DNA of 9,506 nucleotides from Acidobacteriota bacterium. GTDB lineage: Bacteria > Acidobacteriota > Vicinamibacteria > Vicinamibacterales > Fen-181. A program made the position numbers and the translations under genes. The stretch is taken from the NCBI GenBank assembly GCA_021779795.1, contig JAJXZZ010000097.1, positions 1-9,506 on the forward strand, written 5' to 3'. Positions 1 to 7,220 of the stretch are shown here, piece by piece. The notes under the pieces are model-generated. The model was given only the letters and a program-made list of their open reading frames with translations, was not told where the DNA came from and ran no database searches. Numbering within the stretch: the stretch's first letter is position 1; the number at the start of each line of letters is the position of its first letter.

Positions 1-1140
1 CCCGGCCCGGCGGTGCCGCTGCCCGCCACGCCGCCGGCCGACGTGGCGGCGAAGAATTCGGCTCCCCGCCCGGCGCGCGCGGCCGGCGAGGAGGCGCCGA
101 CCGGCCCCTACGCGATGTGCTACGCCGTCAGCGTCGGCGACGACCCCATGGGCCCCTACTTCCGGTACGAGTTCCTGCGCCCGCTCTTCCCCGACTACCC
201 GCGCCCCGCCCTCTGGCCCGACGGCTACTACGTGCCGACCAGCACCGGCGACAACCCGATCTCGGACACGATCACCACGCAGAAGCACGCCTGCGTCGTC
301 GATCGCGCGCGGATGCTGCGCGGTGAGCCGGCCGCCGAGCAGTGCGTCGTCCTCGACAACGTCGGCTTCCTGAACAACGCCGATCTCGACGGCCCCGCGC
401 TCCCGCCCGCGGGCGCGCCGAACGTGATGATGGCCGCCGGCGGGATGCAGCTGCGCGGGCAGGTCGAGTCGTCGGTCGTCGACGCGTGGCAGTTCCACGT
501 GGACTGGAAGGCCCCGTCGCGGACGACGGTCACCGGGCCGGCGCCGATCGCGGTCGCCCCCTACCGCTACCTGTGCGACGGGCAGCTGTCGCACTGCGTG
601 CCGCAGCCGGGCAGCGACACGCGCCTCGACGCGCAGGGCGACAAGATCATGTCGCGCCTGGTCTACCGCCGCCTCGGCGCGGCCGAGACGATCGTCGCCG
701 CGCACTCGATTGACACCGCGGCCGGCAGCGGCGGCGTCCGCTGGTACGAGTTCCGGGTCGGCGCGGACCGCCGCGTGACGCTCCGCCAGCAGGGCACCTA
801 CGCGCCCGACGCCGCGTTCCGGTGGCTGCCCAGCCCGGCCGTCGACCGGAAGGGGAACATCGCCATCGGCTACTCCTACGGCGGCGCGCCCCGCTTCCCC
901 GGGCAGCGCTTCGCCGCCCGGCTGGCCGGCGACCCGCCGGGCCTGCTGACGCTCGCCGAGACGGTGCTGGCCGAGGGGCAGGCCTCGCAATCGGTCATGC
1001 GGTGGGAGGACTACACCCAGACGGCCGTCGATCCCGACGACGACTGCACGATCTGGTACGTCGGCGACTACCTGAAGGCCGGCGCCACGGCCTACTCCAC
1101 GCGCGTCGGCGCGTTCCGCCTGCCCGGCTGCGGGCGGTGA
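1..1140 (+). CDS. Probable secreted beta-propeller-like protein, C-terminal part
   Basis: The reading frame is open from the first base of the window to a TGA at 1138-1140, so the gene almost certainly starts upstream; the GTG at 13 lies in a Pro/Ala-rich stretch with no ribosome binding site and I do not believe it. About 379 residues are visible. Short blocks rich in Trp, Tyr, Asp and Gly recur (GPYFRYEF, WPDGYYVPTS, WQFHVDW, SPAVDRKGNIAIGYS, WEDYTQTAVDPDDDCTIWY), as in sialidase-like or other beta-propeller folds where each blade ends in such a strand. Seven cysteines are spread through the chain, including a pair six residues apart (YLCDGQLSHC) and one near the C-terminus, which suits disulfides and an extracytoplasmic location. 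I see no catalytic motif and no membrane anchor in the visible part. Multi-blade secreted proteins of unknown role are common in acidobacteria (family memory, not searched). Function unknown; fold assignment is moderate, coding status near certain. Confidence 0.85.
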   Translation, partial: PGPAVPLPATPPADVAAKNSAPRPARAAGEEAPTGPYAMCYAVSVGDDPMGPYFRYEFLRPLFPDYPRPALWPDGYYVPTSTGDNPISDTITTQKHACVVDRARMLRGEPAAEQCVVLDNVGFLNNADLDGPALPPAGAPNVMMAAGGMQLRGQVESSVVDAWQFHVDWKAPSRTTVTGPAPIAVAPYRYLCDGQLSHCVPQPGSDTRLDAQGDKIMSRLVYRRLGAAETIVAAHSIDTAAGSGGVRWYEFRVGADRRVTLRQQGTYAPDAAFRWLPSPAVDRKGNIAIGYSYGGAPRFPGQRFAARLAGDPPGLLTLAETVLAEGQASQSVMRWEDYTQTAVDPDDDCTIWYVGDYLKAGATAYSTRVGAFRLPGCGR

Positions 1141-1170
1141 GGGGGCCGGCCGGAACACCGCGCCCCCCGC

Positions 1171-1195
1171 ATCCGTCTATCCCCTCAGACGGGAT
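1171..1195. other. Small hairpin in gap between secreted protein and permease genes
   Basis: CCGTCT (1173-1178) is perfectly inverted as AGACGG (1187-1192) around an 8-base loop; allowing one bulged G, the stem extends to AT/AT at 1171-1172 and 1194-1195. It starts about 30 bases after the stop of the preceding gene, where a transcript end would be expected, but no T-run follows on either strand. The rest of the 1141-1285 gap shows no convincing promoter. Weak terminator, leader element or chance. Confidence 0.35.
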
Positions 1196-1272
1196 CCGGG
1201 CCGCCGCCCGCAGCGCCCGCACCATCGGTCGGACGTCACGAGGTCGGTGCGCCCGCGGCGCGCCGCCGGCAC

Positions 1273-1279
1273 GGGGAGG
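1273..1279 (+). promoter_or_regulatory. Ribosome binding site that decides the permease start
   Basis: GGGGAGG lies at 1273-1279. The ATG at 1280 directly abuts it and is too close; the in-frame ATG at 1286 has a 6-base spacer. This favours 1286 over 1280 and over the in-frame GTG at 1247, which has no ribosome binding site and would add a short Arg-rich extension before the conserved N-terminus. Confidence 0.7.
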
Positions 1280-1285
1280 ATGCGC

Positions 1286-3799
1286 ATGTTCGCCGAAGAC
1301 ACGGCCCGCGACGTCCGCGTCGGCCTCAGGATGCTGTCGAAGGAGCGCGGCTTCTGCGCGCTGGCCGTCATCGTGCTGGCCCTCGGCATCGCCGCCGTCA
1401 CCACGCAGTTCAGCATGATCGACGGCATCATGCTGCGCGGCTTCCCCTTTCCCAACGCCGACCGGCTCACGGGAGTCAACTTCATCGACCCGACGACGCA
1501 GACCGTCTTCGGCGCCAACGGGCGGCTGACGTCGATGGACTACGAGGAGCTGGTCCCGCGGCAGAAGTCGTTCGAGCTGATGACCGCCTTCCTGAACGGC
1601 TCGACGGTCAACATGACGGTCAACCGCGAGCCGCGGCGCTACACGGGGGCGTACGTCACCGACACGTTCCTGCGGGTGCTGAGCGTCGCGCCGCTCATGG
1701 GGCGCGACTTCACGCCGGCCGACAACCGCCCCGGGGCCGAGACGGTGGCGATCATCGGCTATGCCGTCTGGCAGCGCGATTTCGGCGGCGCGGCGAACGT
1801 GGTGGGGACGACGGTGCGGCTGAACGGGAAGCCGGCGACCATCATCGGCGTGATGCCGCAGGGGTTCGCCTTCCCGACCAACGAGGAGTTGTGGATCCCG
1901 CTCTACACCGAGTTCCCCGTGCTGCCGCGCAACGACCCGCAGGCCAACAGCCCGAGCGTCGTCGGGCTCAGGAAGCCGGGCGTGACGGTGGGCCAGGCGC
2001 AGACCGAGTTCGACACGATCGCCCGCCGCTTTGCTGCCGCCTACCCCGACACCAACAAGGCGTTCGACAAGGCGCAGGTGGAGCCGCTGATCGACCAGGT
2101 CACGGGCGTGCAGCTGCGCGGCACGATGTGGACGATGCTGGCGTTCTGCGTGGGCGTGCTGCTCATCGCGTGCGTGAACGTGATGAACATGCAGTTCGCC
2201 CGGGCCACGCTGCGCGCCCGCGAGCTGGCCGTGCGGTCGGCCGTCGGCGCGACGCGCGGGCGGCTCATCCGGCAGATGGTCACCGAGAGCGCGCTGCTCG
2301 CCGGCGGCGGCGCCGTCATCGGCGTCGCCCTCGCCTACGGGTCGCTCGACTGGCTGACGGCCACGCTCAGGAACTGGGACAACCCGCCGCCGACCTGGAT
2401 GACGTTCCAGCTCGACGGGGCCGCGCTGGCGTGCACGGTGGCGGCGACGGCCGTCGCCGCGCTGATGTCGGGCCTGCTGCCGGCGTGGATGGCCTCGCGG
2501 GCCCGCATCGTGGACGTGCTGCGCGAGGGGGGCCGCGGCAGCACCGGGCGCGGCGTCGGCCTGGTCACGCGCGGCCTGGTGGTGGGCCAGATCGTGGTGA
2601 CGTGCGTGCTGCTCATCGGGTCGCTGCTCCAGCTCCGCTCGCTCCTCGCGCAGCAGCGCATCGACTACGGGTACGACACGCGCGGGGTCATGACGGCGCG
2701 GATGGGCCTGATGGACGGCGACTACCCGACGTCGGCGGCGCGCCGGATCTTCTACGACCGCCTGCTGCGCCAGCTCGACGCCTCGGGGCAGTTCGAGTCG
2801 GTCGCCTTCTCGAGCCGCCTGCGGATGGTCTTCGCCGGCACCGCCCCGATCGAGATCGAGGGCAAGGTGTACCAGGACCGGCGCGATCGCCCGACGACCA
2901 ACGTCGAGCAGGTGACCGGCGGCTACTTCGCGACCATCGGGCAGAAGCTGCTCGAGGGGCGCACCTTCTCGGACGACGACCTCGACACCAAGCAGCCGGT
3001 GGCCATCGTCAACGCGGCGTTCGCGCGCAAGCACTTCGGCGCCGCCAGCCCGATCGGCCGGCGGTTCCGGACCGGCGACGGCGTCAGCGGCCCTTACAGC
3101 CCCTGGCGCACGATCGTCGGCGTGGTGGCCACGGTGCGGATGATGGGGCCGTTCGACAACCCGAACGTGGACGACTCGGGCTTCTACGTGCCGCTCTACG
3201 CCTCGCCGATCGGCCCGGCGCCCGACGAACCGGTCGCCCCGCAGTTCACGACCGTCGTCGCCAGGCCGCACCGGGGCCAGCAGGCCGAGGCGGTCATCGG
3301 CGCGCTCCGGCGCGAGGTGGCCAAGGCCGATCCGAACCTGCCGATCTACTTCGTCGGCACGCCCGACCAGAACCTGGCCGGGTTCACGTCGGGCACCCGG
3401 CTGCTCGCGACGATGTTCACGATCTTCGGCGGCGTGGCGATCGTGCTGGCCGCGGTCGGCATCTTCGGCATGATGTCGTTCTCGGTGAACCAGCGGCAGC
3501 AGGAGTTCGGCGTGCGGATGGCGCTCGGCGCCGACCGCCGCCGGATCCTCGGCATGGTCCTCGGGCAGGGCGCCCGGCAGGTCGTCGTCGGGCTGGCCGT
3601 GGGGCTCGGCCTGTCGCTGGCCATCGCGGCGTTCGGCCGCGACGCGATCGGCAGCATGCTGTTCGGCGTCAGCGCCCTCGACCCGGCGACCTACGTGGCG
3701 GTCGCGACGCTGGTGGCCGTCGTGTCGCTCGTGGCGGTCCTGGTGCCGGCGCGGCGCGCGACACGGGTGGACCCGATGCTGGCCCTCAGGGCGGAGTAG
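1286..3799 (+). CDS. ADOP-type ABC transporter permease with duplicated MacB/FtsX halves
   Basis: An integral membrane permease of the MacB/FtsX type, 837 residues from the ATG at 1286. Order: a short cytoplasmic N-terminus, TM1 at about residues 22-42 (LAVIVLALGIAAV), a large extracytoplasmic MacB-type domain, TM2 at about 281-300, the cytoplasmic coupling segment RARELAVRSAVGATRGRL near 309-326, two or more further helices, then a second TM-plus-periplasmic-domain half and a second coupling segment QQEFGVRMALGADRRRI near 737. It ends VPARRATRVDPMLALRAE, the usual C-terminus of these proteins. Length and duplicated architecture match the acidobacterial duplicated orphan permease (ADOP) family, typically about 800 residues. 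In this family the ATPase is usually not encoded nearby, and none is visible here. MacB relatives use ATP hydrolysis in the cytoplasm to drive movements of the periplasmic domains for efflux or lipoprotein handling; the substrate of ADOP proteins is unknown. Both halves look intact, with no frameshift. Confidence 0.93.
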   Translation: MFAEDTARDVRVGLRMLSKERGFCALAVIVLALGIAAVTTQFSMIDGIMLRGFPFPNADRLTGVNFIDPTTQTVFGANGRLTSMDYEELVPRQKSFELMTAFLNGSTVNMTVNREPRRYTGAYVTDTFLRVLSVAPLMGRDFTPADNRPGAETVAIIGYAVWQRDFGGAANVVGTTVRLNGKPATIIGVMPQGFAFPTNEELWIPLYTEFPVLPRNDPQANSPSVVGLRKPGVTVGQAQTEFDTIARRFAAAYPDTNKAFDKAQVEPLIDQVTGVQLRGTMWTMLAFCVGVLLIACVNVMNMQFARATLRARELAVRSAVGATRGRLIRQMVTESALLAGGGAVIGVALAYGSLDWLTATLRNWDNPPPTWMTFQLDGAALACTVAATAVAALMSGLLPAWMASRARIVDVLREGGRGSTGRGVGLVTRGLVVGQIVVTCVLLIGSLLQLRSLLAQQRIDYGYDTRGVMTARMGLMDGDYPTSAARRIFYDRLLRQLDASGQFESVAFSSRLRMVFAGTAPIEIEGKVYQDRRDRPTTNVEQVTGGYFATIGQKLLEGRTFSDDDLDTKQPVAIVNAAFARKHFGAASPIGRRFRTGDGVSGPYSPWRTIVGVVATVRMMGPFDNPNVDDSGFYVPLYASPIGPAPDEPVAPQFTTVVARPHRGQQAEAVIGALRREVAKADPNLPIYFVGTPDQNLAGFTSGTRLLATMFTIFGGVAIVLAAVGIFGMMSFSVNQRQQEFGVRMALGADRRRILGMVLGQGARQVVVGLAVGLGLSLAIAAFGRDAIGSMLFGVSALDPATYVAVATLVAVVSLVAVLVPARRATRVDPMLALRAE

Positions 3800-3833
3800 C
3801 CGCGGGCTCCGGCCCGCGGCTCGCGACCCGCGA
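3800..3833. terminator. Double hairpin at the convergent gene junction
   Basis: The 42-base gap between the convergent permease and dCache genes holds two perfect inverted repeats. CCGCGGGC (3800-3807) pairs with GCCCGCGG (3812-3819) around TCCG, starting one base after the permease stop; in plus-strand RNA this is an 8-bp stem closed by C(UCCG)G, a UNCG-type tetraloop, a class known for unusual stability. TCGCG (3821-3825) pairs with CGCGA (3829-3833) around ACC. There is no T-run on either strand, so this is not a textbook intrinsic terminator; it may stop or protect the 3' ends of both transcripts. Confidence 0.5.
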
Positions 3834-3841
3834 CCGGCGGC

Positions 3842-5017
3842 TCACGGCTGCGCCGATTCCTTCGGCTCCTCGGTCGCCGCCTCTTCCTCCGACTCCGCGA
3901 CCCGGTGGAGGCGGGGGTGGCGCACCAGGTGCATGTCCATCTCCTCGGGCTCGGGCGGCGCCGACAGGCACACCGAGTACCACAGCGCGAACAGCAGCAC
4001 CGCCAGCGCCGTCAGGCCGATGACGATCAGCAGCGCGCTGCGCTGCGACTGGACCGGGCGGAACAACTCGTCCTCGTCCTGCGAGACGGCCACCGCCCAG
4101 TCCAGGTGCGGGAAGCTGGCCTTCAACTGGCTGAACGCCACGCCGACCAGCCGCGGCGTGCGCCCGGGCGCGCGGGCGCCGAACTGGATCGGCCGTTCGG
4201 GCTGCCCCTTGAGCGCCGCCAGGCGCTCGCGCAGCAGGTCGGCGGCAAAGAACCGCGCGTTCGGGTCCACGCTGCCCGGGGCGAAGACGACCGACCCGTC
4301 GGGGCGCACGAGCGTCGCCTCGCCGGTCGATCCCAGGCGCACGCCCCCGAGGATGGCGCCCATCTCCCGCACGTTCACCACCGTCCGCAACAGGCCGATG
4401 AGCTGGCCGCCGGTCTCGTCGTCCACCGGCGCCGTGATGCCCATGTCGAACGTCCGCGTCTGCGGATCGAACCGGACGTCGCTGACGGCCAGGTGACCGG
4501 CGCTGCCGTCGCCGAACGTCTCCTTCCACCACGGCATGTCGCCCATCAGGTAGCCGTCGGTCGGGCCGGACGCCGCCACCACGCGGCCGTACCGGTCGGT
4601 GAGCACCAGCTCCTTGTAGATCGGGTTCTGCCGCGTCGTGTCGGCCAGGAAGGCCGAGACCCTGGAGGCGAGCACCTCCTGCTTCTCGGGCGGGACCTCC
4701 CCGGCCCGCTGCCAGGCGCGATCGACCGCCGTCGCCGCCGCCTGGTCGAACGGGCGCTGGCTGCCGGCCGCCGCCGCCACGCGCACCTCAGGCACGTGCG
4801 AGAGCACCGACGCGTCGATCACGAGCCGGAACACGTAGGTGTCCACCGCGGCGGCCGTCTGGTCGGCGACCTGCCGCAGCTGGTCTCCCCACGCCTTGCG
4901 CAGGTCCGCCTGGCCGATGCCGATGACGAAGTAGCTGGCCGCGACCAGCATGAGGAGGCCGACAACGAGGAAGACCGAGAAGACCCTGGCGTTCAAACGG
5001 AGAGAGGCTCGACGCAT
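3842..5017 (-). CDS. Membrane-anchored dCache sensor protein without an output domain
   Basis: A 391-residue protein anchored at both ends. TM1 spans about residues 12-34, a helical stalk follows (about 37-60), then a roughly 260-residue extracytoplasmic domain, TM2 at about 328-350, and a 41-residue cytoplasmic tail. The middle has the signature of a double Cache (dCache_1) domain: an alpha-helical lead, the strand-turn LVLTDRYGRVVAASGP near 138-153, GDMPWWKETF, then DMGITAPVDDETGGQLIGLLRTVVNV, and a second, membrane-proximal lobe with GEATLVRPDGSVVFAPG. dCache domains bind small ligands such as amino acids in the periplasm and normally signal into a HAMP, kinase, cyclase or methyl-accepting region. 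Here the tail holds only a His/Arg patch (HLVRHPRLHR) and an acidic end (SEEEAATEEPKE), and the gene stops cleanly 42 bases from the convergent permease, leaving no room for a lost output module. The start is backed by AAGGAGG seven bases upstream. Family call good; partner and ligand unknown. Confidence 0.88.
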   Translation of the reverse strand: MRRASLRLNARVFSVFLVVGLLMLVAASYFVIGIGQADLRKAWGDQLRQVADQTAAAVDTYVFRLVIDASVLSHVPEVRVAAAAGSQRPFDQAAATAVDRAWQRAGEVPPEKQEVLASRVSAFLADTTRQNPIYKELVLTDRYGRVVAASGPTDGYLMGDMPWWKETFGDGSAGHLAVSDVRFDPQTRTFDMGITAPVDDETGGQLIGLLRTVVNVREMGAILGGVRLGSTGEATLVRPDGSVVFAPGSVDPNARFFAADLLRERLAALKGQPERPIQFGARAPGRTPRLVGVAFSQLKASFPHLDWAVAVSQDEDELFRPVQSQRSALLIVIGLTALAVLLFALWYSVCLSAPPEPEEMDMHLVRHPRLHRVAESEEEAATEEPKESAQP

Positions 5018-5024
5018 CGTCGTC

Positions 5025-5031
5025 CCTCCTT
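5025..5031 (-). promoter_or_regulatory. Strong ribosome binding site of the dCache gene
   Basis: On the minus strand AAGGAGG (5031 down to 5025) is followed by a 7-base spacer and ATG at 5017-5015. It is the best Shine-Dalgarno match in the window and fixes this start. Confidence 0.8.
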
Positions 5032-5073
5032 GTTGGAGCCAAGACCAGGGACCGAAACGTCTGCGAGGCCTTC

Positions 5074-5102
5074 AGTGTGGGCCTCGGAGGGCTTGATGTC
5101 AA
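5074..5102 (-). promoter_or_regulatory. Candidate sigma70-type promoter for the dCache gene
   Basis: On the minus strand a perfect TTGACA (5102-5097) is followed 17 bases later by CACACT (5079-5074), which keeps only the second, fourth and last bases of TATAAT. Transcription would begin near 5067, giving a leader of about 50 bases. The -35 box lies within the large palindrome at 5079-5117. A good -35 with a poor -10, and many acidobacterial promoters do not follow this consensus, so only a candidate. Confidence 0.4.
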
Positions 5103-5117
5103 GCCGCCCCGAGGCCC
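5079..5117. repeat. Long imperfect palindrome between the S46 peptidase and dCache genes
   Basis: Outer arms GGGCCTCGG (5079-5087) and CCGAGGCCC (5109-5117) are exact 9-base complements. Inside them GCTTG (5091-5095) and CAAGC (5100-5104) form a second 5-bp stem around ATGT, with a 3-by-4-base internal loop between the two stems. On the minus strand it begins 18 bases beyond the peptidase stop codon, where a terminator would sit, but no T-run follows. It also covers the -35 and spacer of the candidate dCache promoter, where an operator would sit. GAGGCC at 5065-5070 is a further copy of part of the arm and could compete for pairing with 5080-5085. Confidence 0.6.
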
Positions 5118-5135
5118 GGGGAGTGCCCTGTTTCC

Positions 5136-7220
5136 CTACTTCTTCCGGCCGACCGGGCCGGCGATTTCGTCCGCCAGCGCATCGGCCTTGTAGACCTTCC
5201 GGAGCGCCTCGAGGATGAGGCGCGAGTCCACCGACACGGCGCGGTTCACGCCCGCGTCGTAATACACGTAGCCGGGCAGCGACTCGATGTTGCCGTCGAA
5301 GATCAGCCCGACGACCTCGCCCTTCCGGTTGACCACGGGCGACCCGCTGTTACCGCCGACGATGTCGTTAGTGCTGACGAAGTCGAAGGGAGTCTTCGGG
5401 TCGAGCCGCGGCCGGGCCTCGACCCAGCGCGGCGCCAGCTCGTAGGGCGGCTGGTTGCCGTGCTGCGCCGACCGCTCGTACAGCCCCGCCACGTCGGTGT
5501 AGGCCGGGATCACCTGGCCGTCCACCGTGTAGCGCTTCACCGTGCCGTACGAAAGGCGCAACGTGCCCGTGGCGTCGGGGTACGCCTGGGCGCCGTCCAC
5601 GGCGAACACGGCCTGGCCGATCTTCGGATAGGCCGCCGCCTGGACCGCCGTCACCTCGTCCTCGTACTGCTTGGTGATCTTCTCGGCGTCGGGCTCGATC
5701 GACCGGGCCAGCACGATCATCGGGTCGGTGGAGGCGTCCACCGTCGCGCGCCCGCCGGCCTTCAGCAGCCGCACGATCTCGGGGTCGGTGAGGCGGCACG
5801 CGTCCACCAGCTCCGCGGCCCGCGCCGCGGGCGTCTTGTCGCCGAGGATCCGCGTGACGATCGGGTGCGACGGCCCGAGGTACTGCTGCATGAAGGTCAG
5901 CGACTCGGTCAGGTTGATCTTCTCGCGCGCCGGGTCGATCGGCTGCTGGTCGGCCTGCCGCCGCCCCCCGGAGCGGGCCTCGCGCGCGGCCCGCTCGCGC
6001 TCGCCGGCCGGGTCGTAGGCCGCGCGGACGATCTGGCGCGCCTCGGTGAACAGCCGCGAGTTCGCGAGGCCGGCCGCGTTGCCGATGAAGTTGCGCCCGG
6101 CGTCGAGCTGGCGCGCCCGCTCGACCGACTTCGCGATGACGCCCCAGGCGTCGCCCAGTTCCTGCTCCTTCGCCGGGTTCTTCGCCAGCTCGGCGCGCAG
6201 GCGCCGCTCGGCGGATTCCTTGGCCGCCATCAGCGCCTTGTCCTGGAGCGCCTTCAGCTGGCCGCGCTGCGACTTCAGGCTGTTCTGCACGCCGAACAGC
6301 TCCTGCCTCGTCTGGCGCGCGTTCTCGGCGCCCAGGGCGGCCCACTTCTGGATCGCCCGCTCGCGCATCTCGTTGCTGGCGATGGCGAACGGCAGGGCCA
6401 TGTCGCGGCGGTACTCGAGGTGCGCGACCGTGTTCAGCCGCTGCGTGGCGCCGGGGTGGCCCGAGGTGAAGACCAGCTCGCCCTCCTTCGAGCCGTTCGG
6501 CGAGAACCGGAGGTAGTCCGGCGTGCGGGCCGGCTGGCCGTTCTCGTAGAGCCGGAACATCGACACGTCCATGCAGTAGCGCGGGTAGGTGAAGTTGTCG
6601 GGATCGCCGCCGAAGAACCCCACGTTGTACTCGACGCCGAACACCAGGCGGACGTCGTCGTAGACCTTGTAGGTGTACAGGTCGTAGAGGGCGCCGGCGT
6701 AGAGCGACACGACCTGCTTCTGCACCCCCGCCTGCGGCTCGCCCTGGATGGCGTCGATGATTTTCTGGCGGGCCGCCGACGCCTCCTGCGGCGTCATGCC
6801 CGGCGTGACCGCGGCCATCACGCGCGGCGTCACGTCCTCGATGGCCTGGAGGACCATCAGCTTCATGCCGGGCACCTTCAGCTCGTCGGCGCGCGTGGCG
6901 GCCAGGAACCCGTTCTTCACGAGGTCGTTCCCGGGCGTGCTCAGGCGCTGCAGCGAGCTGAGGCCGATGTGGTGGTTGGTCAGCACGAGGCCGTCGGGCG
7001 ACACGATCGAGCCGGTGCCGCCGCCGAAGCGAACCGTCGCCAGCTGCAGGTGCTTCAGCCAGGCGTCGGTGACGTCGAACTTGTACTTCGCCTTGATGGC
7101 GGCCTTGGGGATTGCGTTGTACGGCCAGAACCCCTCGTCCGCGTGGAGCGCGACGGCGGCGGTGGCCACGGCCATCGCGACGACGGCCAGCCGGGTGAGC
7201 AGTCTTCTCGTCTTCATCAT
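5136..7220 (-). CDS. S46 family serine dipeptidyl-peptidase (DPP7-like), secreted
   Basis: A secreted serine peptidase of 694 residues, matching the usual S46 length of about 700. These enzymes cut dipeptides from peptide N-termini in the periplasm. A signal peptide spans residues 1-27 (basic KTRR, hydrophobic core, likely cleavage after ALHA), and the mature protein opens with DEGFWPYNAIP, the typical S46 N-terminus. The chymotrypsin-like triad can be placed: His84 in LTNHHI, Asp218 in CMDVSMFRLY (the counterpart of the DITLL-type Asp motif) and Ser625 in GGNSGSP. A charged helical insertion (about 260-420) precedes the second half, as in the family. Eighteen residues after the Ser lies Gly643 (FDGN); in characterised S46 enzymes Gly here goes with hydrophobic P1 residues (DPP7) and Arg with acidic ones (DPP11). 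The family's usual GC...NHHC cysteine pair is replaced by Thr69 and Ile85. The start at 7220 has GAGG nine bases upstream. The dCache gene follows on the same strand after 118 bases. Confidence 0.95.
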   Translation of the reverse strand: MMKTRRLLTRLAVVAMAVATAAVALHADEGFWPYNAIPKAAIKAKYKFDVTDAWLKHLQLATVRFGGGTGSIVSPDGLVLTNHHIGLSSLQRLSTPGNDLVKNGFLAATRADELKVPGMKLMVLQAIEDVTPRVMAAVTPGMTPQEASAARQKIIDAIQGEPQAGVQKQVVSLYAGALYDLYTYKVYDDVRLVFGVEYNVGFFGGDPDNFTYPRYCMDVSMFRLYENGQPARTPDYLRFSPNGSKEGELVFTSGHPGATQRLNTVAHLEYRRDMALPFAIASNEMRERAIQKWAALGAENARQTRQELFGVQNSLKSQRGQLKALQDKALMAAKESAERRLRAELAKNPAKEQELGDAWGVIAKSVERARQLDAGRNFIGNAAGLANSRLFTEARQIVRAAYDPAGERERAAREARSGGRRQADQQPIDPAREKINLTESLTFMQQYLGPSHPIVTRILGDKTPAARAAELVDACRLTDPEIVRLLKAGGRATVDASTDPMIVLARSIEPDAEKITKQYEDEVTAVQAAAYPKIGQAVFAVDGAQAYPDATGTLRLSYGTVKRYTVDGQVIPAYTDVAGLYERSAQHGNQPPYELAPRWVEARPRLDPKTPFDFVSTNDIVGGNSGSPVVNRKGEVVGLIFDGNIESLPGYVYYDAGVNRAVSVDSRLILEALRKVYKADALADEIAGPVGRKK

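Noticed and set aside
13..15. GTG as the true start of the first gene
   Set aside because: The frame is open to the window edge, the start region is a Pro/Ala-rich linker, and there is no signal peptide after it; the gene is more likely cut by the window.
1247..1285. Upstream GTG start for the permease
   Set aside because: No ribosome binding site in front of it, and the extra residues are Arg-rich and precede the conserved N-terminus; the ATG at 1286 has GGGGAGG at 6 bases.
995..3271. 758-codon open frame on the minus strand opposite the permease gene
   Set aside because: Its translation is dominated by Arg, His, Asp, Gly and Ala in low-complexity runs with no recognisable domain, as expected of the antisense frame of a GC-rich gene; the plus-strand frame has clear family motifs.
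1891..4023. 710-codon open frame on the plus strand in a second frame of the permease gene
   Set aside because: Arg/Ala/Gly-rich shadow frame that runs past the permease stop into the convergent gene; no domain is visible.
3800..5017. A frameshifted kinase or chemoreceptor output domain after the dCache protein
   Set aside because: Only 42 bases separate its stop from the convergent permease gene, and these contain hairpins rather than coding sequence.
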